A DNA stretch of 64,000 nt from Methylocystis sp. Sn-Cys. GTDB taxonomy: Bacteria; Pseudomonadota; Alphaproteobacteria; Rhizobiales; Beijerinckiaceae. Each line of letters begins with the position of its first letter. Position 1 is the stretch's first letter. Positions 18,074 through 26,387 of this stretch are shown piece by piece. The notes beneath the pieces were generated by a model, which made no database searches, was not told the origin of the DNA, and worked only from the letters and a program-made list of their open reading frames with translations. The stretch spans positions 124,001-188,000 of the forward strand of contig NZ_JAERVJ010000007.1 in NCBI RefSeq assembly GCF_016745395.1. The letters are read 5' to 3'. The position numbers and the translations under genes were made by a program.

Positions 18074-18308
18074 CGGCGGCGCCCTTCCCATGCAGGCTAT
18101 CAAGGCGCGTCAGCAATTTTCCCTCGCGCGCGTCGAACTCCGCTTCGGTCAGCGCGCCAGTTTCGAGCGCACGGTAAAGTTCCGATAGCTCCGCCATGAT
18201 GGCGCGCTCCTCCGCCTCCCGCTCCTGTCGAGCGGCTTCGTCGATCTTTTCCAAAACGAACAGCAGCCCACGCATCGGAGCGGCCAGCAAATCATCGATC
18301 AGCAGCAT
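18060..18308 (-). CDS. gvpG: Gas vesicle protein GvpG
   Basis: The protein has 82 residues from ATG 18308. The sequence 'LLIDDLLAAPMRGLLFVLEK' at the N-terminus, followed by an acidic helix (EREAEERAIMAELSELYRAL) and 'TEAEFDAREGKLLTRLD', is typical of GvpG. It is a small assembly protein thought to interact with GvpF/L. It overlaps both the small ORF upstream and the GvpK-fusion gene downstream. Confidence 0.88.
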   Translation of the reverse strand: MLLIDDLLAAPMRGLLFVLEKIDEAARQEREAEERAIMAELSELYRALETGALTEAEFDAREGKLLTRLDSLHGKGAADVNS

Positions 18309-18456
18309 GGCGCCGCCCCTTTCGATCTGAATCCGGTGCGTTTGGCCCAAAGTTCGCCCTGCGCGTCGCGTTTCCGGATCTGACCTTGAAAATCTTGCTC
18401 AGAACGAAGCCGACGCTTTTCGTCACGATCTTCACGGCGTCATCGAGGATGAACAT
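18292..18456 (-). CDS. Small ORF between gvpF and gvpG
   Basis: A 54-residue frame from ATG 18456, which begins just after the gvpF stop with TTAGGGCG as ribosome-binding site. It starts 'MFILDDAVKIVTKSVGFVLS', an amphipathic or hydrophobic helix reminiscent of the GvpG N-terminus, then becomes basic. It overlaps the first codons of gvpG. Position and RBS support it. The function is unknown. Confidence 0.5.
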   Translation of the reverse strand: MFILDDAVKIVTKSVGFVLSKIFKVRSGNATRRANFGPNAPDSDRKGRRHAADR

Positions 18457-18460
18457 CGCC

Positions 18461-19195
18461 CTAACTCTCGCGCGGCGCGAATTGCACGAAATTATGCGGC
18501 GGCCATGGGCCGGCGATGTTGAACGCAATATCTTCCTCGATCTCCGCCGCCGAGGCCTGCACAGCCCGCTCGAAATCCTCTAACCCTGCCCTGGGAACGA
18601 GCGCGGCCAAATTCGCAATCTCTCTATCGTTGCGAACCGGCAAAGAGACGACTTCGAGGCATGCGTCGCCCAAGACCGAGATCACCTGAGCCGATTGTGC
18701 TTCCCGATAGCGCCGAAACGCCTCGTCCACCATTTGACCCAGACGCACTCTGGCCTCATGCGACGGCGGGCGGCTGCCGACATAGGTTCGGTCACGAGCG
18801 GCCTGCAACGCCGGGTGGCGCGCAACCAGATAAGCGACGGGATCGGCGGCTTCAATATTCAGCCGCACGCCCATTTCCACAGCGCCGGAAACTCTTTCCA
18901 ACTGGCTGACGAGCCGGTCGCGTTGCCCGTCGAGAAACCGCCTCAGATCGTTTTCCGATTTCGCGATTGTGCCGAAGGCCATCGGCAGCAGATCGAATTT
19001 CGCGTTGAGCGCGGTGAGCACGCGCTGCGCTGCGGCGAGATTGCGCCTTTCGGCCCGCAGAGCGCCCACGGGACAATCGCTAACGATCGCGTTCAAGGGG
19101 CCCGAGCCCACAAGAAAGGTCGTACGATCGAGAACGCCCTGCAGGGGCGGCGGATCGTTGTCGTTGCTCGTCACCGCATAGACATAGAGGCCCAT
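18461..19195 (-). CDS. gvpF: Gas vesicle protein GvpF/GvpL
   Basis: The protein has 244 residues with a strong Shine-Dalgarno (GGGGGAGGAAG) before ATG 19195. Typical GvpF/L features are 'LYVYAVTS' at the start, 'LLPMAFGTIAKSENDLRRFL' (about 70-90), and the C-terminal 'IAGPWPPHNFV' found in nearly all members. GvpF/L is an accessory factor that binds GvpA and prevents its premature aggregation. A second, divergent member lies at 24144-24977. Confidence 0.9.
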   Translation of the reverse strand: MGLYVYAVTSNDNDPPPLQGVLDRTTFLVGSGPLNAIVSDCPVGALRAERRNLAAAQRVLTALNAKFDLLPMAFGTIAKSENDLRRFLDGQRDRLVSQLERVSGAVEMGVRLNIEAADPVAYLVARHPALQAARDRTYVGSRPPSHEARVRLGQMVDEAFRRYREAQSAQVISVLGDACLEVVSLPVRNDREIANLAALVPRAGLEDFERAVQASAAEIEEDIAFNIAGPWPPHNFVQFAPRES

Positions 19196-19252
19196 CGATC
19201 TTCCTCCCCCGCCAACGACCCGAAGTCACGAACCAACGAAATAAGAAAGGAT

Positions 19253-19657
19253 TCAAATCTCTTCTTCTTCGATATGACCATAGGCCCGGACCGTTAAATC
19301 CTCGTCGAGCTCGACGGAGTAAGTTTCTCTTTCGAGCACTTCTTGCGTCAGCGGCAAGCCGAGCATCTTCACTTCAAGGTTCGGCACGAGAATTTCGGCT
19401 TCGGCGCTCCAACCGCCGTCGCCGTGCCGGATCGGCGCGATCTTGGTGATGCGCAGTTCCTTTGCGCCGAGTTCGGTCGTGAGAAACTGTTGAACAGCCG
19501 CACGGGCGCCCGACAATTTACCGCCGAGAGGCGCCGCGGGCGCTGCAGGCGCCGGTTTCGTTTTGGGCGCCGACGACGCGGGAGGCGGCGGCGCTGGAGG
19601 CGGCGGCGCGGCGTTGGAGGAACTCTGTTCGGAGCCGATGTGAGTCTTAGGCGGCAT
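19253..19657 (-). CDS. gvpO: Gas vesicle protein GvpO
   Basis: The protein has 134 residues from ATG 19657 (GGAG about 10 bp upstream). A GTG at 19696 overlapping the preceding stop would add 13 residues. A Pro/Ala-rich linker (about 20-50) precedes the GvpO domain: 'GGWSAEAEILVPN', then 'VLERETYSVELDEDLTVRAY'. GvpO is an accessory or regulatory factor in several gas vesicle systems. Confidence 0.82.
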   Translation of the reverse strand: MPPKTHIGSEQSSSNAAPPPPAPPPPASSAPKTKPAPAAPAAPLGGKLSGARAAVQQFLTTELGAKELRITKIAPIRHGDGGWSAEAEILVPNLEVKMLGLPLTQEVLERETYSVELDEDLTVRAYGHIEEEEI

Positions 19658-19696
19658 TGGATCATTCTCCGTGAACTGGCGTTGAACCTGCGCCAC

Positions 19697-20020
19697 TCAA
19701 TAAGTGAAGGAAAAGCGCTTCGACGCCTGCCGCATGCCGATCGGCGACTTGCGAACCGCTGCGACGGGATGGGCCGGCGGCGCCGTTCCATTCATCTTTG
19801 CCGTAATTTCCCCGATTTCCTTGTCGATTTCGCGAAATCTCGCCTGTATGGCGTCGGAACGGTCGGTCGCCGCTCTCAGCTCCATCGAGCGCCGCGCGCG
19901 TTCGAGTTCGAGGAAGCTCATCCGCAGATAGGCCTTGTGCGCGGGGACGCTTTTGTCATTGCGCCCGGTCAAGGTTCGCAGATCGTTCAGGCCGCGGGAT
20001 GGCTGTCGATGCATCGCCAT
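19697..20020 (-). CDS. Hypothetical protein of the gas vesicle operon
   Basis: The protein has 107 residues from ATG 20020, preceded by GAGAAGG. The longer frame is shadow within gvpN. It is Arg-rich and helical in the middle (MSFLELERARRSMELR, 'FREIDKEIGEITAKM'), suggesting a coiled coil that pairs with another Gvp protein. No known family. The gaps of 16 bp to gvpN and 39 bp to gvpO (0 bp from the alternative GTG start) support co-transcription. Confidence 0.6.
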   Translation of the reverse strand: MAMHRQPSRGLNDLRTLTGRNDKSVPAHKAYLRMSFLELERARRSMELRAATDRSDAIQARFREIDKEIGEITAKMNGTAPPAHPVAAVRKSPIGMRQASKRFSFTY

Positions 20021-20036
20021 GTCGCCTTCTCCCAGC

Positions 20037-21053
20037 TCAAAAATGCACAGAGTGATTGGCCGGGCCTTGCGCATGCATGCGCTGCGCGCGTTCGAGCGCT
20101 TCCAGCTCGAATTGCAGCAACAGCTCGTCGACGACGTCGGCGGTAAATTCTGCGGGCTTGGCGGAATTTTGAGACCCGCGACCAAGGATATCCCGGCACG
20201 CCCAGCGGAAGACCGGATTGGAGACGCTGGCCTCGCCGCCGCGCGCCGCCAGCACGCGGGCGATGGCGATCGATGCGCGCAAGGTCGGATAATGCGGGTC
20301 CGATCCCTGACGGCGGCACAAGCGAACGAAGTCGACCACCTTTTCCGCGCGTGCCTGATCGACTCCGCCTTTTTTCGCAGCAATCGCAACCTCGGTATCG
20401 CGGTCATAGTGATCGAAATAAAGTGTGATCATGCGATCGAGCAAAGCGTCCTGCGCGCGATAGACGCCCGCATATTCAACCGGATTCGACGTGAAGATGG
20501 CGCGAAAATGTGGATGCACCTTGATGTATCCCTCGCCGCGCCCATGCAGACCCGGAACATTGAGGACGCCTTCCGACAATATGCTCAGGAAGGGGTTGTT
20601 CGCCTCCGGCTTGCTACGGTTGAACTCGTCATAAATGATCGTATGACCGAGACGGCAGGCGGTGGTGATGCGATTGTCGGTCCACAGCGCGCGTCCCTCT
20701 TCCTGCAGCTTCACGACGGAAGAAATATAATTATCGACCACGCGCGATCTGCGATATCCACTCTCGCGTCCGATCAGATCGGAGCTGCCGAACTCGTGAT
20801 CGCCATGGAGCAAAATGCTCGGACGGCCGAGCTGCGCAGCGACATGAAACGCCAGCGTGGTTTTGCCGCTGCCCGCCGGCCCCGAAAAATGCACGGCATA
20901 TCCGGCGTCGAGATAGGCGAGCGCACGATCCGCAATCTCCTGAACCGCCGGCGAGCTGACGAAAGCGTCGCTCGGTCCGAGCGCGATGGAGCCGTCGTCG
21001 TCGGAGAAATCCTCGGCGTCCTGACCTAGGCTGGCGAGTGCTATCGCGCTCAT
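20037..21053 (-). CDS. gvpN: Gas vesicle protein GvpN (AAA+ ATPase)
   Basis: The protein has 338 residues. The P-loop 'SGPAGSGKTTLAFHVA' lies at about 57-72, followed by 'LLHGDHEFGSSDLIGRESGY', a motif specific to GvpN, and 'TIIYDEFNRSKPEANN' (Walker B) and 'AIFTSNPVEYAGVY' (sensor 1). GvpN is a MoxR-type ATPase that promotes maturation of gas vesicles from small bicones to full size. ATG 21053 is preceded by GGGAAAGG. The C-terminal extension (about 270-338) is a little longer than usual. Confidence 0.92.
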   Translation of the reverse strand: MSAIALASLGQDAEDFSDDDGSIALGPSDAFVSSPAVQEIADRALAYLDAGYAVHFSGPAGSGKTTLAFHVAAQLGRPSILLHGDHEFGSSDLIGRESGYRRSRVVDNYISSVVKLQEEGRALWTDNRITTACRLGHTIIYDEFNRSKPEANNPFLSILSEGVLNVPGLHGRGEGYIKVHPHFRAIFTSNPVEYAGVYRAQDALLDRMITLYFDHYDRDTEVAIAAKKGGVDQARAEKVVDFVRLCRRQGSDPHYPTLRASIAIARVLAARGGEASVSNPVFRWACRDILGRGSQNSAKPAEFTADVVDELLLQFELEALERAQRMHAQGPANHSVHF

Positions 21054-21176
21054 GACGTGACCTTTCCCAAAATGCGCTGAACTGCCGTGCGCGTTCGCGT
21101 GGCGGAGATGAGAAGAGGAAGCCAGATGGCTATTGGCGCCGTGGCTTCCGAATTCGGTTGGAGGGCCCGCACTCCC

Positions 21177-21629
21177 TTAATGGTGAGCGGACGCTTTTCC
21201 GTGCCAGATCGCAGCGGCGTGCTTGCGGTCGCGCGCATATTCCAAGAAAGAGCGGTGCAAGGACGACGCTCGATCGTGATTGGCCTTCGCGAAGGATGCG
21301 AGAAGGGCGGCGACGCCGTTCGTCAGATCGCGCATGAACGCATCGGCCTTTTCGTGATAGGCCTTGCTTTCGCGTGCGCGGTTCGACTTCAGACCATTCA
21401 GAGTCGCGCGGACTTCATTGCTGCGCGCCACGGTCGCTCTTCGGAGCTGCGCCGCCTGGTCGCGACCCGATCTGATCCTCGCGGCCTTCAGATTATCCAG
21501 AAGCGCCTCGATGTCCTTGTGGCGATTTATTGCGGCGTCCTTGATCCGTTCGGCAAGCTCTTCCCGTGAGTGCCGGCCCGAGTCGATGCCGCTTTTGACG
21601 CGCGAATATCCTTCCGACAACTTCGCCAT
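21177..21629 (-). CDS. Coiled-coil protein between gvpA and gvpN
   Basis: The protein has 150 residues from ATG 21629, with GGAGG upstream. It is almost entirely predicted helix, rich in Arg, Ala, Lys and Asp ('ELAERIKDAAINRHKDIEAL', 'LNGLKSNRARESKAYHEKAD'), with no hydrophobic segment. I do not recognise the family. Its place directly after gvpA in the operon is where GvpC, the external ribbing protein, often lies. A GvpC-like scaffold role is conceivable, but no GvpC repeats of about 33 residues are evident. Confidence 0.65.
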   Translation of the reverse strand: MAKLSEGYSRVKSGIDSGRHSREELAERIKDAAINRHKDIEALLDNLKAARIRSGRDQAAQLRRATVARSNEVRATLNGLKSNRARESKAYHEKADAFMRDLTNGVAALLASFAKANHDRASSLHRSFLEYARDRKHAAAIWHGKASAHH

Positions 21630-21663
21630 GATCCAATCCTCCATCAGAAGTTTCCAAACTGCC

Positions 21664-21694
21664 GGAAGGGCGGGTTTATAAAACACGCCCTTCC
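21664..21694 (-). promoter_or_regulatory. Stem-loop just downstream of gvpA
   Basis: Perfect 9-bp arms, GGAAGGGCG and CGCCCTTCC (21664-21672 and 21686-21694), lie 18-48 bp after the gvpA stop. No T-run follows. A hairpin here could be an attenuator or 3' stabiliser that gives far more gvpA message than downstream message, matching the high demand for shell protein. Confidence 0.55.
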
Positions 21695-21711
21695 AGCGAT
21701 GGCGGATAGAC

Positions 21712-21930
21712 TTAGGCGGGGGCCGCCGCGGAAGCGGTCAGGCCGACAGCTTCGGCGTATTTCAGGTAGGTCTCGACCGAGGCCACCACAACGCGCGCTT
21801 CGATAGTGATCAGCTCGATGCCGACGAGCGAGACCTTGACCCAGGCGTCGATCACGATGCCCTTGTCGAGGATGCGGTCGACAACTTCGCCGAGGCTTGA
21901 CGAGTCCACAGATTTTTGAACGCGTGCCAT
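21712..21930 (-). CDS. gvpA: Gas vesicle structural protein GvpA
   Basis: The protein has 72 residues, the normal GvpA length. The conserved core reads '[20 protein letters not shown]' and '[20 protein letters not shown]', ending in a short Ala-rich tail. GvpA polymerises into the ribbed, gas-permeable wall of the vesicle. GAGAAG lies just before ATG 21930, and a sigma-54 element about 90-100 bp upstream should drive it. It is the first gene of the operon. Confidence 0.96.
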   Translation of the reverse strand: MARVQKSVDSSSLGEVVDRILDKGIVIDAWVKVSLVGIELITIEARVVVASVETYLKYAEAVGLTASAAAPA

Positions 21931-22015
21931 GAAGCTTCTCCATTCTTAAAAGCGCTTTGAGCACTTTGCGAACACACCGAAGAGAACTCATCATTCCCCC
22001 GGCCGAGTTGAATAG

Positions 22016-22031
22016 AGCAACCGCGGCGCCA
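22016..22031 (-). promoter_or_regulatory. Sigma-54 promoter (-24/-12) of the gvpA operon
   Basis: On the minus strand TGGCGC-N5-TTGCT matches the sigma-54 consensus TGGCAC-N5-TTGCW, with the invariant GG and GC at the required spacing. Transcription should begin about 12 bp downstream, near 22004, leaving a leader of about 75 bases before gvpA. An AT-rich tract with ATTG/CAAT arms at about 22070-22090 could hold an activator or IHF site. The NtrC-type gene at 24974-26380 encodes the kind of activator such promoters require. Confidence 0.75.
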
Positions 22032-22157
22032 GAGGGGCCGGTAAGCTGACAAATCGATTTCAGGCTTATATTTCATTGCTTTTCAATTTTGCGCGTTCGC
22101 ATGGTTTCGAGTATCGCATTGGCAGGTCGGGCGTCGGCGCCCGGGTCCAGGGCGGCG

Positions 22158-22553
22158 TTACCCTTTGGCGCCCTTGCTCACAGCCGCCGCGATTGCGTCG
22201 ATTTGAAAAGGTTTCGCGAGGAAACCGTCGATCGTCGACGCCCGCATCGCATCGAGGATGCCGGCGTCGTCCGCGAGGAAATATCCCGAGATCAGGATGA
22301 CGCTCATGGCGGGGCGTATGATGCGGAAGCGCGCGCTCAGACGGAACCCGTCCATATCGGGCAAACGCGCGTCCACGAAAGCGATCGGGAAGGTTTGCTG
22401 ACTGATCAAGCCGAGCGCTTCCTGCGCGCTATTGGCGGTAACCGCCATCCAATCGATCCGGCTCAAAGCGGCTTCGAGCACCCAGCACATGTCTTGATCG
22501 TCGTCCACGACGAGCGCTGTTTTCGGCGCGAGGCAAGCGGGGAAAGGAGTCAA
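22158..22553 (-). CDS. Stand-alone receiver-domain response regulator
   Basis: The protein has 131 residues and is a single CheY-like receiver: 'ALVVDDDQDM' (acidic pocket), 'IAFVDARLPDMDG' with the phospho-accepting Asp, and 'GFLAKPFQ' with the conserved Lys-Pro. There is no output domain. The start is a TTG preceded by GGAGGG. It follows the histidine kinase in the same reading frame, separated only by a TGA and ten codons. It may act as a phosphate sink or modulator for the kinase/NtrC pair. Confidence 0.8.
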   Translation of the reverse strand: MTPFPACLAPKTALVVDDDQDMCWVLEAALSRIDWMAVTANSAQEALGLISQQTFPIAFVDARLPDMDGFRLSARFRIIRPAMSVILISGYFLADDAGILDAMRASTIDGFLAKPFQIDAIAAAVSKGAKG

Positions 22554-22583
22554 TGCGTCGAACCCTCCAGAGAGCCATTCCGC

Positions 22584-24047
22584 TCAAGACGCCTCGCGCG
22601 CTGCAGGGATGCGAACGGCGAATGTCGTCCCCATGCCCAAGGCCGTCCGCACGCTCACGTCGCCGCCATGCTGGCGAACGATGGAATGCGACACCGACAG
22701 ACCGAGGCCTGAACGTCTGCTATCCGAGCGAGTCGTAAAAAACGGATCAAAAATCTTCCTCAAATGCGCCTCGGGAATACCGGGGCCGCTATCGCCGATC
22801 TCGACGATCACTTCTTTGCCGTCGCGGCGCACGTCGATTGTCAACACGCCGCCATTCGGCATCGCCTGGAATGCGTTGAGCATAAGATTGATGAAAACGA
22901 GCTCCAAAAGGTTTTGCACGCCTTCGGCGCAAATATCAGCGGTCTCCGCTGGCGGGTTCCACTCATATCGCGTGCCGACCGCCGCTTCGCCGGCAGCGAA
23001 CATCAGGGCGTTCTTCAGCATATTCACGACGTTGACCTGCGTCGTTTCGGTGATCGGCTGCGGCCGGGCGAAACGAAGCAGACTTTCGACCACGAGCGAT
23101 GCGCGATCGATGCCGCCGATCACCTTGTCGATACATTCGCCGAGCAGAATGGGCGAGCCCATTCTATTTCTCATGAGCTGCGCCGCGGCGGAGCTGACCC
23201 CGAGGGGATTGCGAATCTCATGCGCGATTCCGCCGATGACAATGCCCAACGCCGCAAGCTTCTCGCCCTGATGGATTTGAGCTTCCATCGCGCGCTGCTC
23301 CACGAGGCTGCGGCCAACCACGACGACGCCCGTCACGTCGCCGGTATGGCTGGTCATCCGCGATAAGCGCCAGGAGACTGGTATCGTCTCGCCGCTCTTG
23401 CAGCGCATCGGCCACTCGATCGAGTGGCAGTCGTCGATTTCGCTGATGCCCCGGAAGCAGGATTCGACTTCCTGTTGATGCGGTTCCTCGAAATGACCGG
23501 ACAATTCGGAGCCGCGAACTTCGCCCTCCGCATAGCCGGTCGATTTTTCCGCGGCTGTATTCCAGGTCATGATGGCGCCGTGCGAGTCCGTCGAGATGAT
23601 CAGATCGCCGGCGCTCTCGACGACGCTCGCAAGATGCAACTGCATACGCCGCACCTCCTCCCCGAGCTGCAAGAGATCCGTCACATCGTCCATGACGAGG
23701 ATGACGCCGCGCGAGCCGCCCTGGAGCTGCAAGGGACAAATGCTGTAGGAATAAGTTCGCAGAGCGACGCCGGGCGCACGATAGGTCATCCGGCGGCGTC
23801 TAAGCGTTTTTCCCGACCCGATGACTTCGCGTATCTGCTGATCCAGGGGCGTATCCTGGAACGCCGCCGGGAAAATTTCCTGCAGGCGTTTTCCAAGTGT
23901 CGTATGCAAGCTTCCATGCGACTTTTCGAGAAAGTTGCTGTTCACCGTTCTGACGATGAGGCTTTCGTCGAGAATGAGAATCGAGGAAGGGATCGTATCC
24001 ATCACTGCATGGAAAAAGCTTTCGTGATCGAGCGTGTCTAGAAACAT
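22584..24047 (-). CDS. PAS-domain sensor histidine kinase
   Basis: The protein has 487 residues. Two PAS regions (about 5-120 and 130-250) are followed by a HisKA domain with 'IGGIAHEIRNPLG' (phospho-accepting His) and an HATPase domain with 'NLMLNAFQAMP', 'DSGPGIPEAHL' and 'SGLGLSVSHSIV'. There are no membrane segments, so it is a cytoplasmic NtrB-type kinase. It is the likely partner of the NtrC-type regulator in the same operon, and so of the gvpA promoter. The ligand of the PAS domains (oxygen, redox or light) is unknown. Confidence 0.88.
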   Translation of the reverse strand: MFLDTLDHESFFHAVMDTIPSSILILDESLIVRTVNSNFLEKSHGSLHTTLGKRLQEIFPAAFQDTPLDQQIREVIGSGKTLRRRRMTYRAPGVALRTYSYSICPLQLQGGSRGVILVMDDVTDLLQLGEEVRRMQLHLASVVESAGDLIISTDSHGAIMTWNTAAEKSTGYAEGEVRGSELSGHFEEPHQQEVESCFRGISEIDDCHSIEWPMRCKSGETIPVSWRLSRMTSHTGDVTGVVVVGRSLVEQRAMEAQIHQGEKLAALGIVIGGIAHEIRNPLGVSSAAAQLMRNRMGSPILLGECIDKVIGGIDRASLVVESLLRFARPQPITETTQVNVVNMLKNALMFAAGEAAVGTRYEWNPPAETADICAEGVQNLLELVFINLMLNAFQAMPNGGVLTIDVRRDGKEVIVEIGDSGPGIPEAHLRKIFDPFFTTRSDSRRSGLGLSVSHSIVRQHGGDVSVRTALGMGTTFAVRIPAAREAS

Positions 24048-24143
24048 CGGCTTCTCGAAAGGTTTGTGTGGCCGAAGATCTGCAAGAAGAGATTGTTTCT
24101 TTGCGCCAGCGACGTTTTTGCGCGTCCCCGAACGGCCGCGATC

Positions 24144-24977
24144 TCAATTCGCGGAATGAAGCGGCGGACGGTCCAGCGGCGGCCGAAAACTGAAAGGCGG
24201 CCAAGGCCCCGAGAGAGTCAGTTCGACGCTCTCGGCCCCAAGCCGGTTGTTGAGTTCCGCAACGCGCCGGCTCAAAGCGGCGGCGTTTTCCTTGGGGACG
24301 AGAAACGCATGGCGCGCGACCAGATCGGTCCCATCGAGATTGCGGTTGCGTCGCCCCGCCGTCAGCGGCTCGAGCTCCTGCACCAGCCGATCGGCGACGG
24401 CCGCCGCTTCCGCGCGGCCGAAGTCGCGCAGCGATTCTTTATCTCGGCACAGGCGCATGTAGCGGATGCCGCTCGTCAGCGACGCCCACTCCGGCCACGC
24501 CTTGCGCGCGAGTTGATCCAGAATTGCCGGATCATCGAGACGCGCCGCCGCGCGAAGCTCCCACTCCTCTTTATCGGACGCATCGAGAAGGAAACGCGCG
24601 ATCGTCGCCTCATGCGCGGCCATGAAGGCGCCCAGACTCTCGATGCTCGTGTAAAGCGTTCCAAAAGGGACGGGAAATACTGGCGAGAATTGCATCGCCC
24701 ACGCCAGAATTTCCGCGTGGCGGCGAACGCGCGGCGCCAGCCACGAAACGTCGGTCAAATGACGCTCCGCATCGACGCCGCAGAAGTCCGCGATCGGGAC
24801 AAGGTCGACGATCGCAGCGACGGCGCCGGCGCGATGCAGCCGCAAGGCGCGCCCCTCCGGCGCAGGCAATCGCTCGGCAGAGATGCGATCGGGGTCGACG
24901 AAGGCAATGAGAGAGATCGCCGGCTCGATCGACCCTGAAATGCCGCCGTCCGTTTCGGGTTGATCCGGCGTCCTCAT
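24144..24977 (-). CDS. gvpL: Second GvpF/GvpL-family protein
   Basis: The protein has 277 residues. ATG 24977 overlaps the stop of the NtrC-type gene. Family features are 'ILAWAMQFSPVFPVPFGTLY' and the C-terminal 'LTLSGPWPPFSF' signature. It differs strongly from the GvpF at 18461 and has a longer N-terminus. Its location inside the regulatory operon rather than the structural one is unusual and suggests a regulatory or chaperone role. The symbol is tentative. Confidence 0.8.
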   Translation of the reverse strand: MRTPDQPETDGGISGSIEPAISLIAFVDPDRISAERLPAPEGRALRLHRAGAVAAIVDLVPIADFCGVDAERHLTDVSWLAPRVRRHAEILAWAMQFSPVFPVPFGTLYTSIESLGAFMAAHEATIARFLLDASDKEEWELRAAARLDDPAILDQLARKAWPEWASLTSGIRYMRLCRDKESLRDFGRAEAAAVADRLVQELEPLTAGRRNRNLDGTDLVARHAFLVPKENAAALSRRVAELNNRLGAESVELTLSGPWPPFSFRPPLDRPPLHSAN

Positions 24978-26380
24978 TGCCGGAGGTCTCCGCCCTCTCC
25001 TTCCAGTTTTTTCAGCTTCAAGCGGTATGTCTTGTAATCGACGCCGAGCAGCCGCGCGGCTTCCGCCTTATTGCCCTTTGCGCGATTGAGCGCGTCGAGC
25101 ACGGCGTCGCGTTCGACCGCCCGCACCTGGTAGCGCATCTGATCGCGCAAAGGCGCGGCGGCGGCCATTTGCGTTTGCGAGGGGGGCAGCGGCGCGCGAT
25201 TGAGGCGATCGGCGATATGCGCGGCGGAGACGGCGTCCGCCGACGTCAGCGCCGCGCGCCGCATCACATTGCGCAATTCTCTCACATTGCCGGGCCAATG
25301 ATGCGCCTGCAACAGCTCGAGCGCCTTCGCGTCGATGTCGATCGGCGCCTGTCCCAGACAGTCACGCGCCTGCACCAGAAAGCGCTCCGCGAGAAAAGGC
25401 ACGTCCTCCGGGCGCGCGCGCAAGGGCGGCACCGAGATCACATATTCGGCGAGACGATAGTAGAGGTCTTCGCGAAAGTCTCCCGCCTCGGCGCGCTCTT
25501 TGAGGGCGTCATTCGTGGCGGCAATGACGCGAACGTCGAGGCTGATTTGTTCGCTGCCGCCCACGCGATGGATCGTGCGCGCTTCGAGCGCGCGCAGAAG
25601 CGCCTTTTGTCCGGCGATCGAGAGATTGCCGATCTCGTCGAGGAAGATCGTCCCCCCCTTGGCCGCGGCCTCGAAGCACCCACAATGGCGTGCGGCTGCG
25701 CCCGTGAACGCCCCCTTCTCATGACCGAAAAATTCGCTGTTGATGAGGGATTCGGCGATCGCGCCGCAGTCGACGACAATGAACGGCTTGGCGACGCGGC
25801 CGCTGTGCCGATGCAGGCTTTGCGCGACGATCTCCTTGCCGCTTCCGGTCTCGCCCTGAACGACGACCGAGTAGTCGGAGCGGGCGACCGCTTCAATCTC
25901 ATCGGCGAGCTTTTGGATGGCGGCGCTTTTCCCCATGAGGCCGAATATGTCAGCGCGCACATTTTCGGCGCTCTGCTTGTGAAGCGCCGCTCGCCGGGCG
26001 ACAGCCCGCTTCACGACATCGACGAACTGATCGTTGCGAAACGGCTTGGTGAGATATTCGAACGCGCCTTCTTTGATGGCGTTGATCGCGCCGGTGATCG
26101 TGCCGTAAGCCGTGGCGATGACGATGGGGAGGCGCCGGTCGCGTTGCAATAATCGGCGCAAAACCTCCTCGCCGCCAATACCGGACATGCGCATATCGAG
26201 AACAACCGCGTCTGGCGGATGGCGCGACGCCAATTCGAGACCTGGCTCGCCGGCTTGCGCTTCCATCACGTCAAATCCGGCGTCCACCAATATGCTGCGC
26301 ATTGCCCAGCGCATATCGTGATCGTCGTCGATCAGCAGGACCGAGCTTCGATTGCGCGTCAACATGATAGAGCCAATCAT
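24974..26380 (-). CDS. NtrC-family sigma-54-dependent response regulator
   Basis: The protein has 468 residues. It has a receiver ('VLLIDDDHDM', 'VVLDMRMSGIGG'), a central AAA+ domain with P-loop 'GETGSGKE' and the sigma-54-contacting 'GAFTGA' loop, and a C-terminal Fis-type helix-turn-helix ('NKAEAARLLGVDYKTYRLKL'). It should activate sigma-54 promoters after phosphorylation, most likely by the kinase encoded downstream. The gvpA promoter is the obvious local target. ATGs at 26380 and 26365 are both possible; neither has a strong RBS. Confidence 0.9.
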   Translation of the reverse strand: MIGSIMLTRNRSSVLLIDDDHDMRWAMRSILVDAGFDVMEAQAGEPGLELASRHPPDAVVLDMRMSGIGGEEVLRRLLQRDRRLPIVIATAYGTITGAINAIKEGAFEYLTKPFRNDQFVDVVKRAVARRAALHKQSAENVRADIFGLMGKSAAIQKLADEIEAVARSDYSVVVQGETGSGKEIVAQSLHRHSGRVAKPFIVVDCGAIAESLINSEFFGHEKGAFTGAAARHCGCFEAAAKGGTIFLDEIGNLSIAGQKALLRALEARTIHRVGGSEQISLDVRVIAATNDALKERAEAGDFREDLYYRLAEYVISVPPLRARPEDVPFLAERFLVQARDCLGQAPIDIDAKALELLQAHHWPGNVRELRNVMRRAALTSADAVSAAHIADRLNRAPLPPSQTQMAAAAPLRDQMRYQVRAVERDAVLDALNRAKGNKAEAARLLGVDYKTYRLKLKKLEGEGGDLRQ

Positions 26381-26387
26381 TTTTGAG

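Noticed and set aside
21050-21238. A 62-codon frame overlapping the gvpN start
   Set aside because: It overlaps the end of the preceding gas vesicle gene, has no RBS and no protein-like pattern.
24977-26152. A 391-codon plus-strand frame
   Set aside because: It is antisense to the NtrC-type regulator.
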